The translations under genes were made by a program, and so were the position numbers. The notes under the pieces were generated by a model that searched no databases, had not been told where the DNA came from, and saw only the letters and a list, made by a program, of their open reading frames with translations. A stretch of DNA of 35,749 bases. Origin: Pseudomonadota bacterium. GTDB taxonomy: Bacteria; Pseudomonadota; Gammaproteobacteria; Burkholderiales; JAKAFK01. Below are positions 24,441-32,435 of the stretch, one piece after another. The stretch spans positions 1 through 35,749 of the forward strand of contig JAKAFK010000037.1 in the NCBI GenBank assembly GCA_021817985.1. Reading direction: 5' to 3'. The first letter of the stretch is position 1. Each line of letters opens with the position of its first letter.

Positions 24441-24634
24441 GTACCTCTACCCCTAAGCACCGCCTCCCGCCCTTCTGTTGGCGCGAAATATCACGTGGCA
24501 ACGAGTGCTCCGCGCACGTCCAATAGCCGTTTTTCCCCCTGATTCGCCCTGCGATTTTTGCCTATTCGAGCCGACTCCCCTACCTGGGCTCCAGAGGGTT
24601 TCTTTCCACGACAATGAGATTTTGAGATCGTCAT

Positions 24635-24700
24635 TTGACAATCGCGTCTGCGTCTCGCATACTCGTTTCAAGTGTTCGTTTGAATACTTGATATATTCTC
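24635..24700 (+). promoter_or_regulatory. promoter region of the TauE-type gene
   Basis: TTGACA (24635-24640) and CATACT (24658-24663) are 17 bases apart. Just downstream, AAGTGTTC-GTTT-GAATACTT is an almost perfect inverted repeat, followed by GATATATTC. Related words, AAGTGTTTTCGAAT and GAATACTTATATAT, occur at 21446-21495 upstream of the ArsR-rhodanese gene, so the two transcription units may share a regulator. Confidence 0.5.
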
Positions 24701-24732
24701 GTCTGCTAAGACCTCTAAGGAGGGGGGCATTA

Positions 24733-25524
24733 ATGGATGCGCTTGCAATGCTGATGGGTATCGCCACGGGTATCCTGCTGGGCCTGCTGGGCAGCGGCGG
24801 GTCCATCATCACAATCCCAACATTGGTTTATCTGCTGGGGGTAGCACCGAAACAAGCCATCGCGATGAGCCTTGGCATCGTCGCCATCAGCGCTACCATC
24901 TCCGCGCTCAACCACTGGCGCCATGGCAATGTCGATCTAAAACTCGCCGCGGTCTTTGGGTTTTTCGGCACAGCTGGCGCGTATCTGGGCACGCGGCTGG
25001 GCATCACGATGCCCGCTGCGCTGCAGCTCACAATCTTCGCCATCGTCATGTATGCCGCCGCTTATCGGATGCTCAAGTCCAAACGGCCAGCGTTCAAACC
25101 GGCTGGCGCCGACGTGGTTCGGCCGGAATCGGCGGCCAACGCATCCGGCGCAGGGCTCACGAACCGGCTTTGGAAAATCGCGCTCACGGCCTTCGCCGTC
25201 GGAAGCCTGGCCGGTTTCGTGGGAGTCGGCGGCGGTTTCCTCATCATCCCCGCGCTGGTTCTCCTCACGGGCACGCCAATGAAACAAGCTGTGGGGACCT
25301 CTCTCGTGATTGTGACGTTCAATTGCATCACGGGGTTCATGGGCTACCTGGGGTCCGTTCCGATCGATTACAAACTACTGGCCGTCTTTACTGCCCTGAT
25401 GATCGCCGGAAGCTTCGCCGGAACCCTGTTGTCCCACCGCCTCTCCCACGATACGCTGAAGCGCAGTTTTGGCATCTTTCTGGTTCTAATCGCGAGCTAC
25501 ATCGTTCTGAAGAACAGCCTCTAA
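24733..25524 (+). CDS. tauE: TauE/SafE-family sulfite or sulfur-compound exporter
   Basis: The 263-residue membrane protein has two similar halves, each with the family's glycine motif: GLLGSGGSIITIPTLVYLLG near the N-terminus and GFVGVGGGFLIIPALVLLTG in the second half. Seven to eight hydrophobic segments are visible. Members export sulfite, sulfoacetate and related anions. The ATG at 24733 is preceded by a strong ribosome binding site (TAAGGAGGGG); the longer frame from 24478 covers the promoter. Its place after a persulfide dioxygenase fits removal of sulfite. Confidence 0.9.
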   Translation: MDALAMLMGIATGILLGLLGSGGSIITIPTLVYLLGVAPKQAIAMSLGIVAISATISALNHWRHGNVDLKLAAVFGFFGTAGAYLGTRLGITMPAALQLTIFAIVMYAAAYRMLKSKRPAFKPAGADVVRPESAANASGAGLTNRLWKIALTAFAVGSLAGFVGVGGGFLIIPALVLLTGTPMKQAVGTSLVIVTFNCITGFMGYLGSVPIDYKLLAVFTALMIAGSFAGTLLSHRLSHDTLKRSFGIFLVLIASYIVLKNSL

Positions 25525-25559
25525 GCCTGCGCCACGCGAGTCACTGCCAATGGCACCAA

Positions 25560-25580
25560 GGCGAAGACGGCGGCTTCGCC
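25560..25580 (+). repeat. hairpin after the TauE-type gene
   Basis: GGCGAAG and CTTCGCC arms pair around a 7-base loop, 36 bases after the stop codon. No T tract follows. It may slow or end transcription before the next gene. Confidence 0.35.
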
Positions 25581-25707
25581 CTCCGGTCAAAGGTTGTGCC
25601 CAACGCTCACCCCTCGCCCAATGCAAGGTTTCCCGCCGAGGCAGTATCATCCTGTGATCGTCGGCTGGGCTATAGACATCACGCACTATTATTCTGAAAG
25701 GAAAATC

Positions 25708-26019
25708 ATGCCCTGTATCATCGAAGTCCTGTCGCAGCAGCCGCCGGGGGGCCGTTGCATGCTTTACGCAAACTACGCAAAAGTCCTTTCCACCCACCCC
25801 GATGCGCAGTTCAAAGTGACCTATACCGAGGTTCGCGACGCGCACGGGGCGGGCTTTCCCTCGCTCCTCATCAACCGAGTCCCTGTGCAACCGGCCGACG
25901 GCGTTATCCTTTCACCAGAAGACGTCTGCGCAGCACTCGGCCAGGCAGGCTTTCCAATTGGGAACACGGCAGATATCCTTGAGCAGCTGAACGCGCTGCT
26001 GGAACAACTAATGGCTTGA
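25708..26019 (+). CDS. unknown 103-residue protein in the sulfur cluster
   Basis: The ATG at 25708 follows GAAAGGAAAATC; the longer frame from 25594 is not supported. The sequence (MPCIIEVLSQQPPGGRCMLY, then QFKVTYTEVRDAHGAGFPSL and INRVPVQPADGVILSPEDVC) suggests a small alternating strand-helix fold, perhaps thioredoxin-like, with cysteines at residues 3, 17 and about 77 but no CxxC motif. I do not recognise the family. It lies between a sulfur exporter and a DsrE-like protein, so a role in sulfur trafficking is possible. Confidence 0.65.
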   Translation: MPCIIEVLSQQPPGGRCMLYANYAKVLSTHPDAQFKVTYTEVRDAHGAGFPSLLINRVPVQPADGVILSPEDVCAALGQAGFPIGNTADILEQLNALLEQLMA

Positions 26020-26105
26020 TTCGTTTCTCAACGCCGCCTGTTGCGCCGATGACCCATGGGGAGCCCGCGGCAACGCGTCCATCACCCAAGTAACAAGGAA
26101 TCGCC

Positions 26106-26522
26106 ATGTCCGCATCCAAGAACGTATCGATCATGTGCTTCCACGATGAACTCTGCCAAGTCTTCAATGCACTCATGACCGCTCTTTCACTGCTTCGCAA
26201 CGGCTCGCGCGTGAGCGTATTCTTCGGTTCACGGGGCGTTCTCGCGGTCCATCGGGGCCATGTCGGTCATTTGGCGTGCATGCCCGACTTGCCCGACCAA
26301 GGTGAAGCCGCAAGAAGACGGATGGACGAGATGGATCTGCCGCTCGTGGAGGACATGCTTTTTATGCTCCACGCCGAGGGCGCAAGCCTTCTCGCTTGTC
26401 CGCTGAATATTCCGGTTTTCGGCATGAACCCAAACGACCTGGTCGAAGGAGTCAAGGTCGCAGATCCGGCCAGCTTCTATAAAGAAGTCGTCATGCAAGC
26501 CGACGTGAATCTGACATTCTGA
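26106..26522 (+). CDS. DsrE-like small protein
   Basis: The 138-residue protein has the layout of the DsrE/DsrF-like fold: a strand VSIMCFHDELCQVFNALMTA leading to a helix, a strand SRVSVFFGSRGVLAV, a helix near MDEMDLPLVEDMLFMLHAEG, and the strand ASLLACPLNIPVFGM with a conserved cysteine in the position used for persulfide transfer in DsrE2-type proteins. It ends with a segment DLVEGVKVADPASFY. AACAAGGAATCGCC precedes the start. It probably shuttles sulfane sulfur, next to the cysteine desulfurase. Confidence 0.75.
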   Translation: MSASKNVSIMCFHDELCQVFNALMTALSLLRNGSRVSVFFGSRGVLAVHRGHVGHLACMPDLPDQGEAARRRMDEMDLPLVEDMLFMLHAEGASLLACPLNIPVFGMNPNDLVEGVKVADPASFYKEVVMQADVNLTF

Positions 26523-26575
26523 GGCCCCATCGCCTCTGAGAAGGTTCGCCGAGGCGGATCGCAGCAAAATAACCG

Positions 26576-27712
26576 ATGATGCCCGTCTATCTGGATTACA
26601 ACGCGACGACTCCGGTCGATCCCCGGGTGGTCGAGGCAATGCTGCCCCACCTGGAAAGCCGATTTGGCAACCCTTCGTCTGCCCATCCTTACGGACAGCA
26701 GGCCAAGCAGGCCTTGGACGCTGCTCGTGCCCAGATTGCCCGCCTGATTGGCAGCGCACCCGGCGAAATCGTGTTCACGGGCTGCGCGACTGAAGCCAAC
26801 AATCTCGCGCTCCTCGGTGTGGCTCGCGCGCTGGGTGCTCGCAAGCGCCATCTTATCACCGACGCTGCCGAACACCCCTCCGTGCTGAACCCTCTGCTAC
26901 GGCTGCGCGACGAAGGTTTCGAGCTGACTATTCTGCCCGTAGACGGAACGGGCGGGGTCAACCCGGACGACGTCGCCTCCCGCATGCGTCCGGATACGGC
27001 TCTGGTATCGATTATGCACGCCAACAACGAGACCGGAACGACGCAGCCGATCGCCGAAATCGCCGCAATCGCGCATGCCCAGGGCGCGCTGATGCACAGC
27101 GATGCGTCCCAGTCCGCGGGTAAGATTCCCGTGGATGTCGATTGCCTGGGGGTAGACCTCCTGACCTTAGCCGGCCATAAGTTCTATGCCCCCAAGGGTG
27201 TGGGAGCCTTGTATGTGCGCCGGGCAACGCCCATTGTTTCGCCCATGGCTGGTGCGGATCAGGAAGGAGGACTACGGCCCGGCACCGAGAGCGTTCCGCT
27301 CATCGTGGGCATGGGAGTGGCCGCAAGCCTCGCAAAAAAATCACTCCCGGAAGAAGGCATCCGGCTACGCACGCTGCGTGGCTTGCTGCACAGCCGTATC
27401 GCGGATGGCGTACCGGGCCTCATGCTCAATGGATCCGGGCAGTCAACCTTGCCCAATACCTTAAATATCTCATTTCCAGGAATTACAGGATGGAGACTGC
27501 TGGAGACTGCGCAATCTGTTGCGGCCTCCACAGGTTCTGCGTGCCATGCCTCCGGGCACAGTGGCAGTCCGGTTTTGATCGCGATGGGGCTTTCGCCCGA
27601 ACGCCTCTCAGGGGCCGTGCGGCTCTCACTGGGAAGATATACTACGGAACACGAAATCGAGCGCGCGGCCGATGGCCTCGTCACCGCTTGGCGAACCCTG
27701 GCCCGACCATGA
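26576..27712 (+). CDS. cysteine desulfurase (NifS/IscS-like)
   Basis: The 378-residue pyridoxal phosphate enzyme has the class V aminotransferase pattern: YLDYNATTPVDPRVVEAMLP, then FTGCATEANNLALLG, an AEHPSVLNP histidine, HANNETGTTQPI, SDASQSAGKIPVDV, and the cofactor lysine in LAGHKFYAPKGVGALYV. The catalytic cysteine is in STGSACHASG on the mobile loop, the group I form. It releases sulfur from cysteine as an enzyme persulfide. The gene is not followed by iscU or nifU, so it more likely serves the DsrE/rhodanese sulfur-transfer set than Fe-S assembly. ATG codons at 26576 and 26579 are both possible. Confidence 0.93.
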   Translation: MMPVYLDYNATTPVDPRVVEAMLPHLESRFGNPSSAHPYGQQAKQALDAARAQIARLIGSAPGEIVFTGCATEANNLALLGVARALGARKRHLITDAAEHPSVLNPLLRLRDEGFELTILPVDGTGGVNPDDVASRMRPDTALVSIMHANNETGTTQPIAEIAAIAHAQGALMHSDASQSAGKIPVDVDCLGVDLLTLAGHKFYAPKGVGALYVRRATPIVSPMAGADQEGGLRPGTESVPLIVGMGVAASLAKKSLPEEGIRLRTLRGLLHSRIADGVPGLMLNGSGQSTLPNTLNISFPGITGWRLLETAQSVAASTGSACHASGHSGSPVLIAMGLSPERLSGAVRLSLGRYTTEHEIERAADGLVTAWRTLARP

Positions 27713-27715
27713 ACA

Positions 27716-28208
27716 CGCTCGCAGGCGCACCGACCAGCCGCAGCGCAGGGCCTCGCTCTCGTAGAAGGTGCGGGCGGTTTCGCTCTTCACCGACAGCAGC
27801 CGCACATAGCCCGATCATGGCAGCGGGGAACGGGTGGCAAGCGTGGTGAGGTCGGACAATTTCCCAGACGGTGTCTGGAGAATCCGGGTGAGGAGGATTC
27901 TGCAGACAGTGTCTGCGCAATTGGCCAAGCCAAGTAAAACTGGCGCATCGGCTCGATGTTTCGTTTGGAGAAGCCACGCCCGAACCGGTGGGGCAGATCT
28001 TCTGCCAAGCACTCGATCAGAGCTTCCCCATACTTCGCGCGTCCCTTGCCCCCTGCTCGAACTCGACGATGCGCCGGCCAATTTCCCAATAGCTGGCGGT
28101 CATCAGGGCGTTGACACTGCGGGCGGCGGCGCGCCGAGCAGACTCCAGCAGTTCGACGATGCCGGTGTGGACATCGCCATAGGCAGCGGTGAGCTTGGGT
28201 CTCGCCAT
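27716..28208 (-). pseudogene. DUF1016 (YhcG-like) nuclease gene, truncated and frameshifted
   Basis: From ATG 28208 the first phase reads MARPKLTAAYGDVHTGIVEL, then LESARRAAARSVNALMTASY and WEIGRRIVEFEQGA. A second phase continues KYGEALIECLAEDL, RFGRGFSKRNIEPMRQFYLA, and a third gives YVRLLSVKSETARTFYES and ALRCGWSV down to about 27720. These are successive parts of the DUF1016 N-terminal domain. At least two frameshifts separate them and the C-terminal PD-(D/E)XK nuclease domain is missing. It ends tail to tail with the cysteine desulfurase gene. Confidence 0.8.
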
Positions 28209-28210
28209 GA

Positions 28211-28318
28211 CTATGCCTCGCGCACCCGGGACTCGATTTCCGCGGGCGGCTCCCATTCCGTGAGACGGGTGGATTCTCCCGCGAAGCTGACCTTTTCAGC
28301 TTCGGTGTTCACGGTCAT
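28211..28318 (-). CDS. possible 35-residue protein upstream of the DUF1016 remnant
   Basis: A short frame from ATG 28318 encodes MTVNTEAEKVSFAGESTRLT followed by EWEPPAEIESRVREA and stops 2 bases before the DUF1016 start. It overlaps the end of the zinc-ribbon gene by 23 bases. The tight spacing suggests an operon of small proteins with the DUF1016 gene. I do not recognise a family. Confidence 0.35.
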   Translation of the reverse strand: MTVNTEAEKVSFAGESTRLTEWEPPAEIESRVREA

Positions 28319-28595
28319 TGCGAAGATCCCACAGGGTGTTCTCCCAGTTTGAAATGCGCCCTTCTGCCTTGCAGCGCGGGCAGGCCCAGTAGATCGCACC
28401 ATCCTTAGCGAGGGTTGGTTCGACCAGCGCTTTTTTGCACTTGAAACAGCTTGGCGCCTGCAGGCCGGTTTGGCTGCCGCCGGTGGCATGGGCGACGGCG
28501 GCGGTGAGGAAATCCACCATGATTTTGGCCTGTCCCCGCCGTGGCAGGATGGCGCCCTTCTCATCGAGGAAATGTGTAATGTCGGTGATGTACAT
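28296..28595 (-). CDS. conserved hypothetical zinc-ribbon protein
   Basis: The 99-residue product from ATG 28595 begins MYITDITHFLDEKGAILPRR, then AKIMVDFLTAAVAHATG, and has a C-terminal zinc-ribbon-like part with CFKCKK and, about 25 residues on, CPRCKAEGRISNW. The frame is open to 28625. Proteins with this MYITDITHFL opening and ribbon recur in proteobacterial accessory regions without known function. It lies upstream of the DUF1016 remnant on the same strand. Confidence 0.65.
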   Translation of the reverse strand: MYITDITHFLDEKGAILPRRGQAKIMVDFLTAAVAHATGGSQTGLQAPSCFKCKKALVEPTLAKDGAIYWACPRCKAEGRISNWENTLWDLRNDREHRS

Positions 28596-28699
28596 AGTGG
28601 CCGTAGGCGCATCCAATAGCAGCATAAAGCATATTCCATCCTAGTCCCCATGCCGATACAGCATGCGACAGTTTTTCGACCTGGTCGGTCGCCGAGGCG

Positions 28700-28927
28700 T
28701 CATCGCCCTTCAATAACCCGTGCGACCGGGCCGCCACAAGTTTTGCAGTACCCCTCCAGGATCAAGTCGCCGGACTCCACGCGGCCGTGGTAATCGATGA
28801 TGGTAGTCCCCGATTTACAGCGACCACACCAAACATGGGCCACAATTGCGCAGCGATGTTGTTCCGGTATGGCGTCCCACAAGGCCCGTGCCGGTGCGGT
28901 AAAGTATGGCAGATGGCTGATGTTCAT
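28700..28927 (-). CDS. conserved hypothetical small CxxC protein
   Basis: The 75-residue product (MNISHLPYFTAPARALWDAI, then EQHRCAIVAHVWCGRCKSGT) has two metal-binding pairs, CGRC and CKTCGG, around a strand-rich middle (TTIIDYHGRVESGDLILEGY), and ends PVARVIEG. The start at 28927 is chosen because relatives begin near this methionine; the frame is open to 29089. The family is common but uncharacterised. No clear ribosome binding site is seen. Confidence 0.6.
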   Translation of the reverse strand: MNISHLPYFTAPARALWDAIPEQHRCAIVAHVWCGRCKSGTTIIDYHGRVESGDLILEGYCKTCGGPVARVIEGR

Positions 28928-29276
28928 CGTCAATCTTGAATCGATATTCTCCGTCTGGCCGGACCAGACGCACACGTCGGTCATTTCGATACGCCGTTTC
29001 ACTTGACGGCGCCGAAGAGTGCACTGTCTCATGGCCGGGATCATATCGGCTTGAATCGGGCCGACGCAAGCGGTGGCCCCTTCTCGCACCGTGCAGGGGG
29101 TTTCTGAGCACTTCTGTCCTTCCGCGGCGTTTCGTGCATAGGGCTTCTGGCTTGGGGCCTGTCAGGAGTCCTATGCGCACGTGGCGGCCAGCGATCACGC
29201 AGAAACACGCCTTTCTGGCACATCGGCGCGGATAGGCAAACTGGGTTTCGGATCCACCATGCGCTAAAATCCTCGT

Positions 29277-29588
29277 ATGACCAAATCCGAACTGATTGCG
29301 CGACTGGCCGCCCTTCACCCCGGCTTGGCTCAAAAAGACGCCGAGCTCTGCGTCAACGAGATCCTCGGCGCCATCCAGATCCATCTCATTCAGGGCCATC
29401 GCATCGAGATTCGCGGCTTCGGCAGTTTCAACCTGAACTACCGCCCTCCCCGCACTGGTCGCAATCCCCGAACCGGCGAGGCGGTGGAAGTCTCCGGAAA
29501 ACACACGCCGCACTTTAAGCCCGGCAAGGAACTGCGGGAACGGGTCGACCACGCCGATCGGCCTACGCAGCAGCGCCTGGTCGCGTGA
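29277..29588 (+). CDS. ihfB: integration host factor beta subunit (orphan copy)
   Basis: The 103-residue protein is IHF-beta-like: [20 protein letters not shown], then [40 protein letters not shown] with [20 protein letters not shown], which is the DNA-binding arm with the intercalating proline region. Normal chromosomal ihfB follows rpsA; here it stands alone in accessory DNA, so it is probably an extra copy. A TAAAAT -10-like box (29265-29270) lies only six bases before the ATG, which would give a leaderless mRNA. IHF bends DNA and is needed for spacer integration by type I-E Cas1-Cas2 in E. coli. Confidence 0.9.
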   Translation: MTKSELIARLAALHPGLAQKDAELCVNEILGAIQIHLIQGHRIEIRGFGSFNLNYRPPRTGRNPRTGEAVEVSGKHTPHFKPGKELRERVDHADRPTQQRLVA

Positions 29589-29607
29589 ATTCGCCGAGCC
29601 GGCGACA

Positions 29608-29808
29608 TCAACTCCAGTTGTCGTCATCTCTGGTTGGCAAGCCGCGGTGTTCGGCCCATTCCTTGGCCTTTGCGATCGCCACCCGAATCGCCTTGCCCTC
29701 GTCCATGCCTTCCGCGAGCAAAGCGTTGGCAATATCGATCGCCTTTTCTCGGACGACCGGGGCGAGATGGCTCATCGACGGCGGAAAGTAGTCAGTAGTC
29801 CATGGCAT
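29608..29808 (-). CDS. conserved hypothetical 66-residue protein
   Basis: The product MPWTTDYFPPSMSHLAPVVR, then EKAIDIANALLAEGMDEGKA and IRVAIAKAKEWAEHRG, is a compact helical protein. The FPPSM..L...VR.KAI.IANALL.EG.DEG.AIR.AI..AK.WA pattern belongs to a widespread family of unknown function in proteobacteria. It is convergent with ihfB. Confidence 0.7.
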   Translation of the reverse strand: MPWTTDYFPPSMSHLAPVVREKAIDIANALLAEGMDEGKAIRVAIAKAKEWAEHRGLPTRDDDNWS

Positions 29809-29861
29809 AAATAGCTTTACGATTGATCAGGGTGTCGATGCAATGCCCCTGCCCACAAAAC

Positions 29862-30311
29862 TCACAACATCGTAAGTGATGGACGGGCTGTCAGGGCGCG
29901 GGGCCTGCGACGTCCCGGGATCGGCTGCCTGTCCAGAAAGTGCGGAAAACTGGTCACCCGTTTTCCATCCAGGAGCCCGGCCTGCGCCAGCGCGATGGGC
30001 GCGGCGCAGATCGCTGCCGTATAGCGCCCGGCCCGGGCCATCCTGCCGAGTAGCGACTGGATCCGAGCGTCGTTCTTGAAGTTTTCGGCCCCGGGGATGC
30101 CGCCCGGCAGCGCGATCATGTCGAATTCCTGCTCCATCAGCTCGTCAATGAGGGCGTCCGGCTGCACGCGGGTTTTGCGGCTGCCCTCGACCAAGCCGGG
30201 GTGCAGGCCGGCGGTGACGACCTCGATGTCGGCGCGGCGAAGCAGATCGACGATGGTCACGGCTTCCAGGTCTTCAAGCCCAGAAGCCGGGGGGACCAGT
30301 ACGCGTGGCAT
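29862..30311 (-). pseudogene. DJ-1/PfpI-family protein, C-terminally altered
   Basis: The first 120 residues match DJ-1/YajL proteins: MPRVLVPPASGLEDLEAVTI, EVVTAGLHPGLVEGSRKTRV, DMIALPGGIPGAENFKND, and the nucleophile elbow AAICAAPIALAQAG with the conserved cysteine, then LLDGKRVTSFPHFLD. After that the frame turns into a basic tail (RQPIPGRRRPRALTA), whereas DJ-1 proteins normally continue for about 60 residues to the end of the fold. Another phase resumes a plausible sequence (DSPSITYDVVSFVGRG), so an indel or deletion near 29930 has broken the gene. GGGAGACC before the ATG is a good ribosome binding site. Confidence 0.75.
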
Positions 30312-30462
30312 GGCGGTCTCCCATTGTTCGCGAGCCCCATATTACGCCAAAACCCGCTACCGATCCGGTCGCCGACGGCGGGTATCGCTATCCCATGCCA
30401 TAGACGGATTTGTTTCATTGCTTTAATTACTTACTTGCGTACTTTGTTACGTTGTTTCTTTC

Positions 30463-30492
30463 TTGTCTTTCTTTCCTGTTCGTTGTTATACT
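30463..30492 (+). promoter_or_regulatory. promoter of the KfrA-like gene with pyrimidine tract
   Basis: TTGTCT (30463-30468) and TATACT (30487-30492) are 18 bases apart, and a TG one base before the -10 makes it an extended -10 promoter. The -35 lies in a pyrimidine-rich tract (30450-30483, with TTTCTTTC twice), preceded by an AT-rich stretch with ACTTACTTGCGTACTTTG at 30429-30446. KfrA-type proteins repress their own promoters, so these repeats are operator candidates. Confidence 0.5.
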
Positions 30493-30521
30493 TGCTCCAT
30501 CCACGTATGGGAGGAGCATGT

Positions 30522-31460
30522 ATGCGCCCCGTTGAATTCACCTCCGAGGAGATCATTGCCGCCGGCGAGGCCTTGCTGAGCATTGGCCGCAACGTGACCG
30601 GCTTTGCCCTGCGGCAAAGGGTCGGCGGTGGCGACCCCAAGCGCCTCAAGCAGGTGTGGGATGAACATGTCGCCAAGCGTTCCACGACAGAAGCGGCGCC
30701 GGTGGCCGAACTCCCCACCGAGGTTGCCGAGGAAGTTGCGGCGGTGACGAAGGCGCTGACGGAGCGGATCAGCGCGCTGGCAGTGGAGCTCAACGACAAG
30801 GCGGTGAAGGCGGCGGAGCGCCGGGTGGCCGAAGTGGTACGGGCTGCAGGCGAGCAGCGGGAACAAGCGGAGCGTGAACTCGCCGATGCCTCGCAGACGG
30901 TCGAAGACCTGGAAGCCAAATTGGACGAGGCCAAGGCCGAAGCCGCGAGCCTGGCGCAGCGGTTGGCGGAAGTGCAGGCGCAAGCACAGACCCAGGCCGT
31001 GGAAGCCGCACAGCTAAAGGAACGTCTGGCCGCCGCAGAAAAGTCAGCGCGCGCGGCGCAGGAGCAGCGCACCGCCGATCTCGCGCGTGCAAATTCGGAT
31101 CTCGAATCCGAGCGCAAGCGGCACGATCAGGAGGCTTCGAAACTGCGTGCGGAGGTCGAGGCGCGGAGGGGTGAGCTTGCGACCGTCAAGGCCAAAGCAG
31201 AGACCACGGAACAGACCCATCAGGAGAACCGCAAGCAGGCCGCGCAGGAAGCGCACCGAGTCGCCGAGCGGCTCGCCGCGGTCAAAACCGAGCGGGACAC
31301 CGCACGCAATGACGTGAGCAACGCCCGGGAAGAGTCGGCGAGGCTACGCGGGCAAGTGGAAGCGCTCGAGAAGCAGCTGGCAGTGCTCGCGAGAGGCTCA
31401 GGATCGGGCGAGAGCCGCGAGAAAATCGCGGGACGAGTCCAAACGAAAAAGGACGCATGA
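30522..31460 (+). CDS. KfrA-like DNA-binding coiled-coil protein
   Basis: The 312-residue protein opens with an N-terminal KfrA-type DNA-binding domain (VEFTSEEIIAAGEALLSIGR, NVTGFALRQRVGGGDPKRLK, VWDEHVAKR), followed from about residue 60 to 290 by an almost continuous Ala, Glu, Arg and Gln-rich coiled coil (for example ELADASQTVEDLEAKLDEAK and AEAASLAQRLAEVQAQAQTQ). This is the KfrA layout: plasmid proteins that bind their own promoter and form filaments aiding partition. GGGAGG precedes ATG 30522; the longer frame from 30201 overlaps the DJ-1 gene. Chromosomal relatives occur on integrated elements. Confidence 0.85.
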   Translation: MRPVEFTSEEIIAAGEALLSIGRNVTGFALRQRVGGGDPKRLKQVWDEHVAKRSTTEAAPVAELPTEVAEEVAAVTKALTERISALAVELNDKAVKAAERRVAEVVRAAGEQREQAERELADASQTVEDLEAKLDEAKAEAASLAQRLAEVQAQAQTQAVEAAQLKERLAAAEKSARAAQEQRTADLARANSDLESERKRHDQEASKLRAEVEARRGELATVKAKAETTEQTHQENRKQAAQEAHRVAERLAAVKTERDTARNDVSNAREESARLRGQVEALEKQLAVLARGSGSGESREKIAGRVQTKKDA

Positions 31461-31557
31461 CCCCCCTACCCCACTTCCTATAGCCGGGCGGGGAAACCGC
31501 GAACCATGCCGGCCCGTTGGATACGCATGAGCGGTTGGCGGAAATTGGAGGATAAGC

Positions 31558-31836
31558 ATGCGAGCCGAGTTCAGGACTGAACGTCGCGGCTATTCAATGA
31601 GCCTGGAACGTGACCTGCTGGGTGACCTCGTGCTTTCGCGAATCTGGTGGGGCCTTGGCAATCACCGCGGCGGCATGAAAAGCCAGGTCTTCCTCAATGA
31701 GGACGATGCCCTGCTGGAATTCGCGCGGATCGAGCGCCGGCGGGTTCGCCACGGGTACCAGAAGGTCGCACGGCGGTTCGTTGCCCCGGCCCCTTTACCA
31801 AGGCACACTTCCTACCAGGCTGCCCAGGCAGCATAG
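31558..31836 (+). CDS. WGR-domain-like small protein
   Basis: The 92-residue product begins MRAEFRTERRGYSMSLERDL, then LGDLVLSRIWWGLGNHRGGM and KSQVFLNEDDALLEFARIER. The pattern Y.L...DLLG...L.R.WG.IG..G....F.....A..........K...GY is that of WGR domains, which bind nucleic acid ends in PARP and MolR-type proteins. GGAGGATAAGC precedes the start. It lies 97 bases after the KfrA-like gene. Confidence 0.75.
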   Translation: MRAEFRTERRGYSMSLERDLLGDLVLSRIWWGLGNHRGGMKSQVFLNEDDALLEFARIERRRVRHGYQKVARRFVAPAPLPRHTSYQAAQAA

Positions 31837-31990
31837 GTAGTTCGTATAGTTCGCAAATCCGGCCGCATGCCGACGCAACCGATCGCATGCGCCATCAGGC
31901 AACTGGAGCTCACACGGCCGCCCTCAGGACGAACGCGCTGCGCTCCGGCAGGGCCCAAACGCCGCGCGACCCCAATCACATGGTCACGAC

Positions 31991-32413
31991 ATGAAAAAAC
32001 CAGCCGCACACGCGAAACAGCGAACAACGCCGCCGCGACTCCCGGACACCAAGATCTCGGCGACCATACTCGACTTCGGTGAGCCACTCCTGTCACAACT
32101 GGACGAGGAAGCGCCCCTTGAAGTGATGCGCGCAGCCATTCAATTCGTCATCGGCGTGTGGAATGGCCACGTATTGGCCATGCCATGTTGGCGGCAGCCG
32201 GAATTCCTCGAACAAATGAAGACCCTCCTCTTCAGCGGCGCCGGCGGGGACGAGGCAATCGCCACCTTCGAGCAGCTCACGTCACGGCGTTTGGAGAAGT
32301 TCAGCGACGATGCGCGGGCCGTCGGTGTGTGGGATCTCGTTCCCAATCAGGAGGGCGGACACAATCTCCGCTGCGACGCCCGGATACCCCCCGGCTTCAC
32401 CCGAAAACGTTGA
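31991..32413 (+). CDS. unknown 140-residue protein
   Basis: The product (MKKPAAHAKQRTTPPRLPDT, then ISATILDFGEPLLSQLDEEA and EVMRAAIQFVIGVWNGHVLA) has a basic N-terminal tail and a helical body with a hydrophobic VIGVWNGHVL core, then ATFEQLTSRRLEKFSDDARA. It resembles uncharacterised proteins found beside plasmid-like genes. It was not identified further. The overlapping frames at 31867 and 32158 are in other phases and look non-coding. Confidence 0.6.
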   Translation: MKKPAAHAKQRTTPPRLPDTKISATILDFGEPLLSQLDEEAPLEVMRAAIQFVIGVWNGHVLAMPCWRQPEFLEQMKTLLFSGAGGDEAIATFEQLTSRRLEKFSDDARAVGVWDLVPNQEGGHNLRCDARIPPGFTRKR

Positions 32414-32435
32414 CCCTTCATCTCGTAGGTGTCTT

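Noticed and set aside
30431-31117. Minus-strand Ser/Ala-rich frame opposite the KfrA-like gene
   Set aside because: It is the antisense reading of a repetitive coiled-coil gene.
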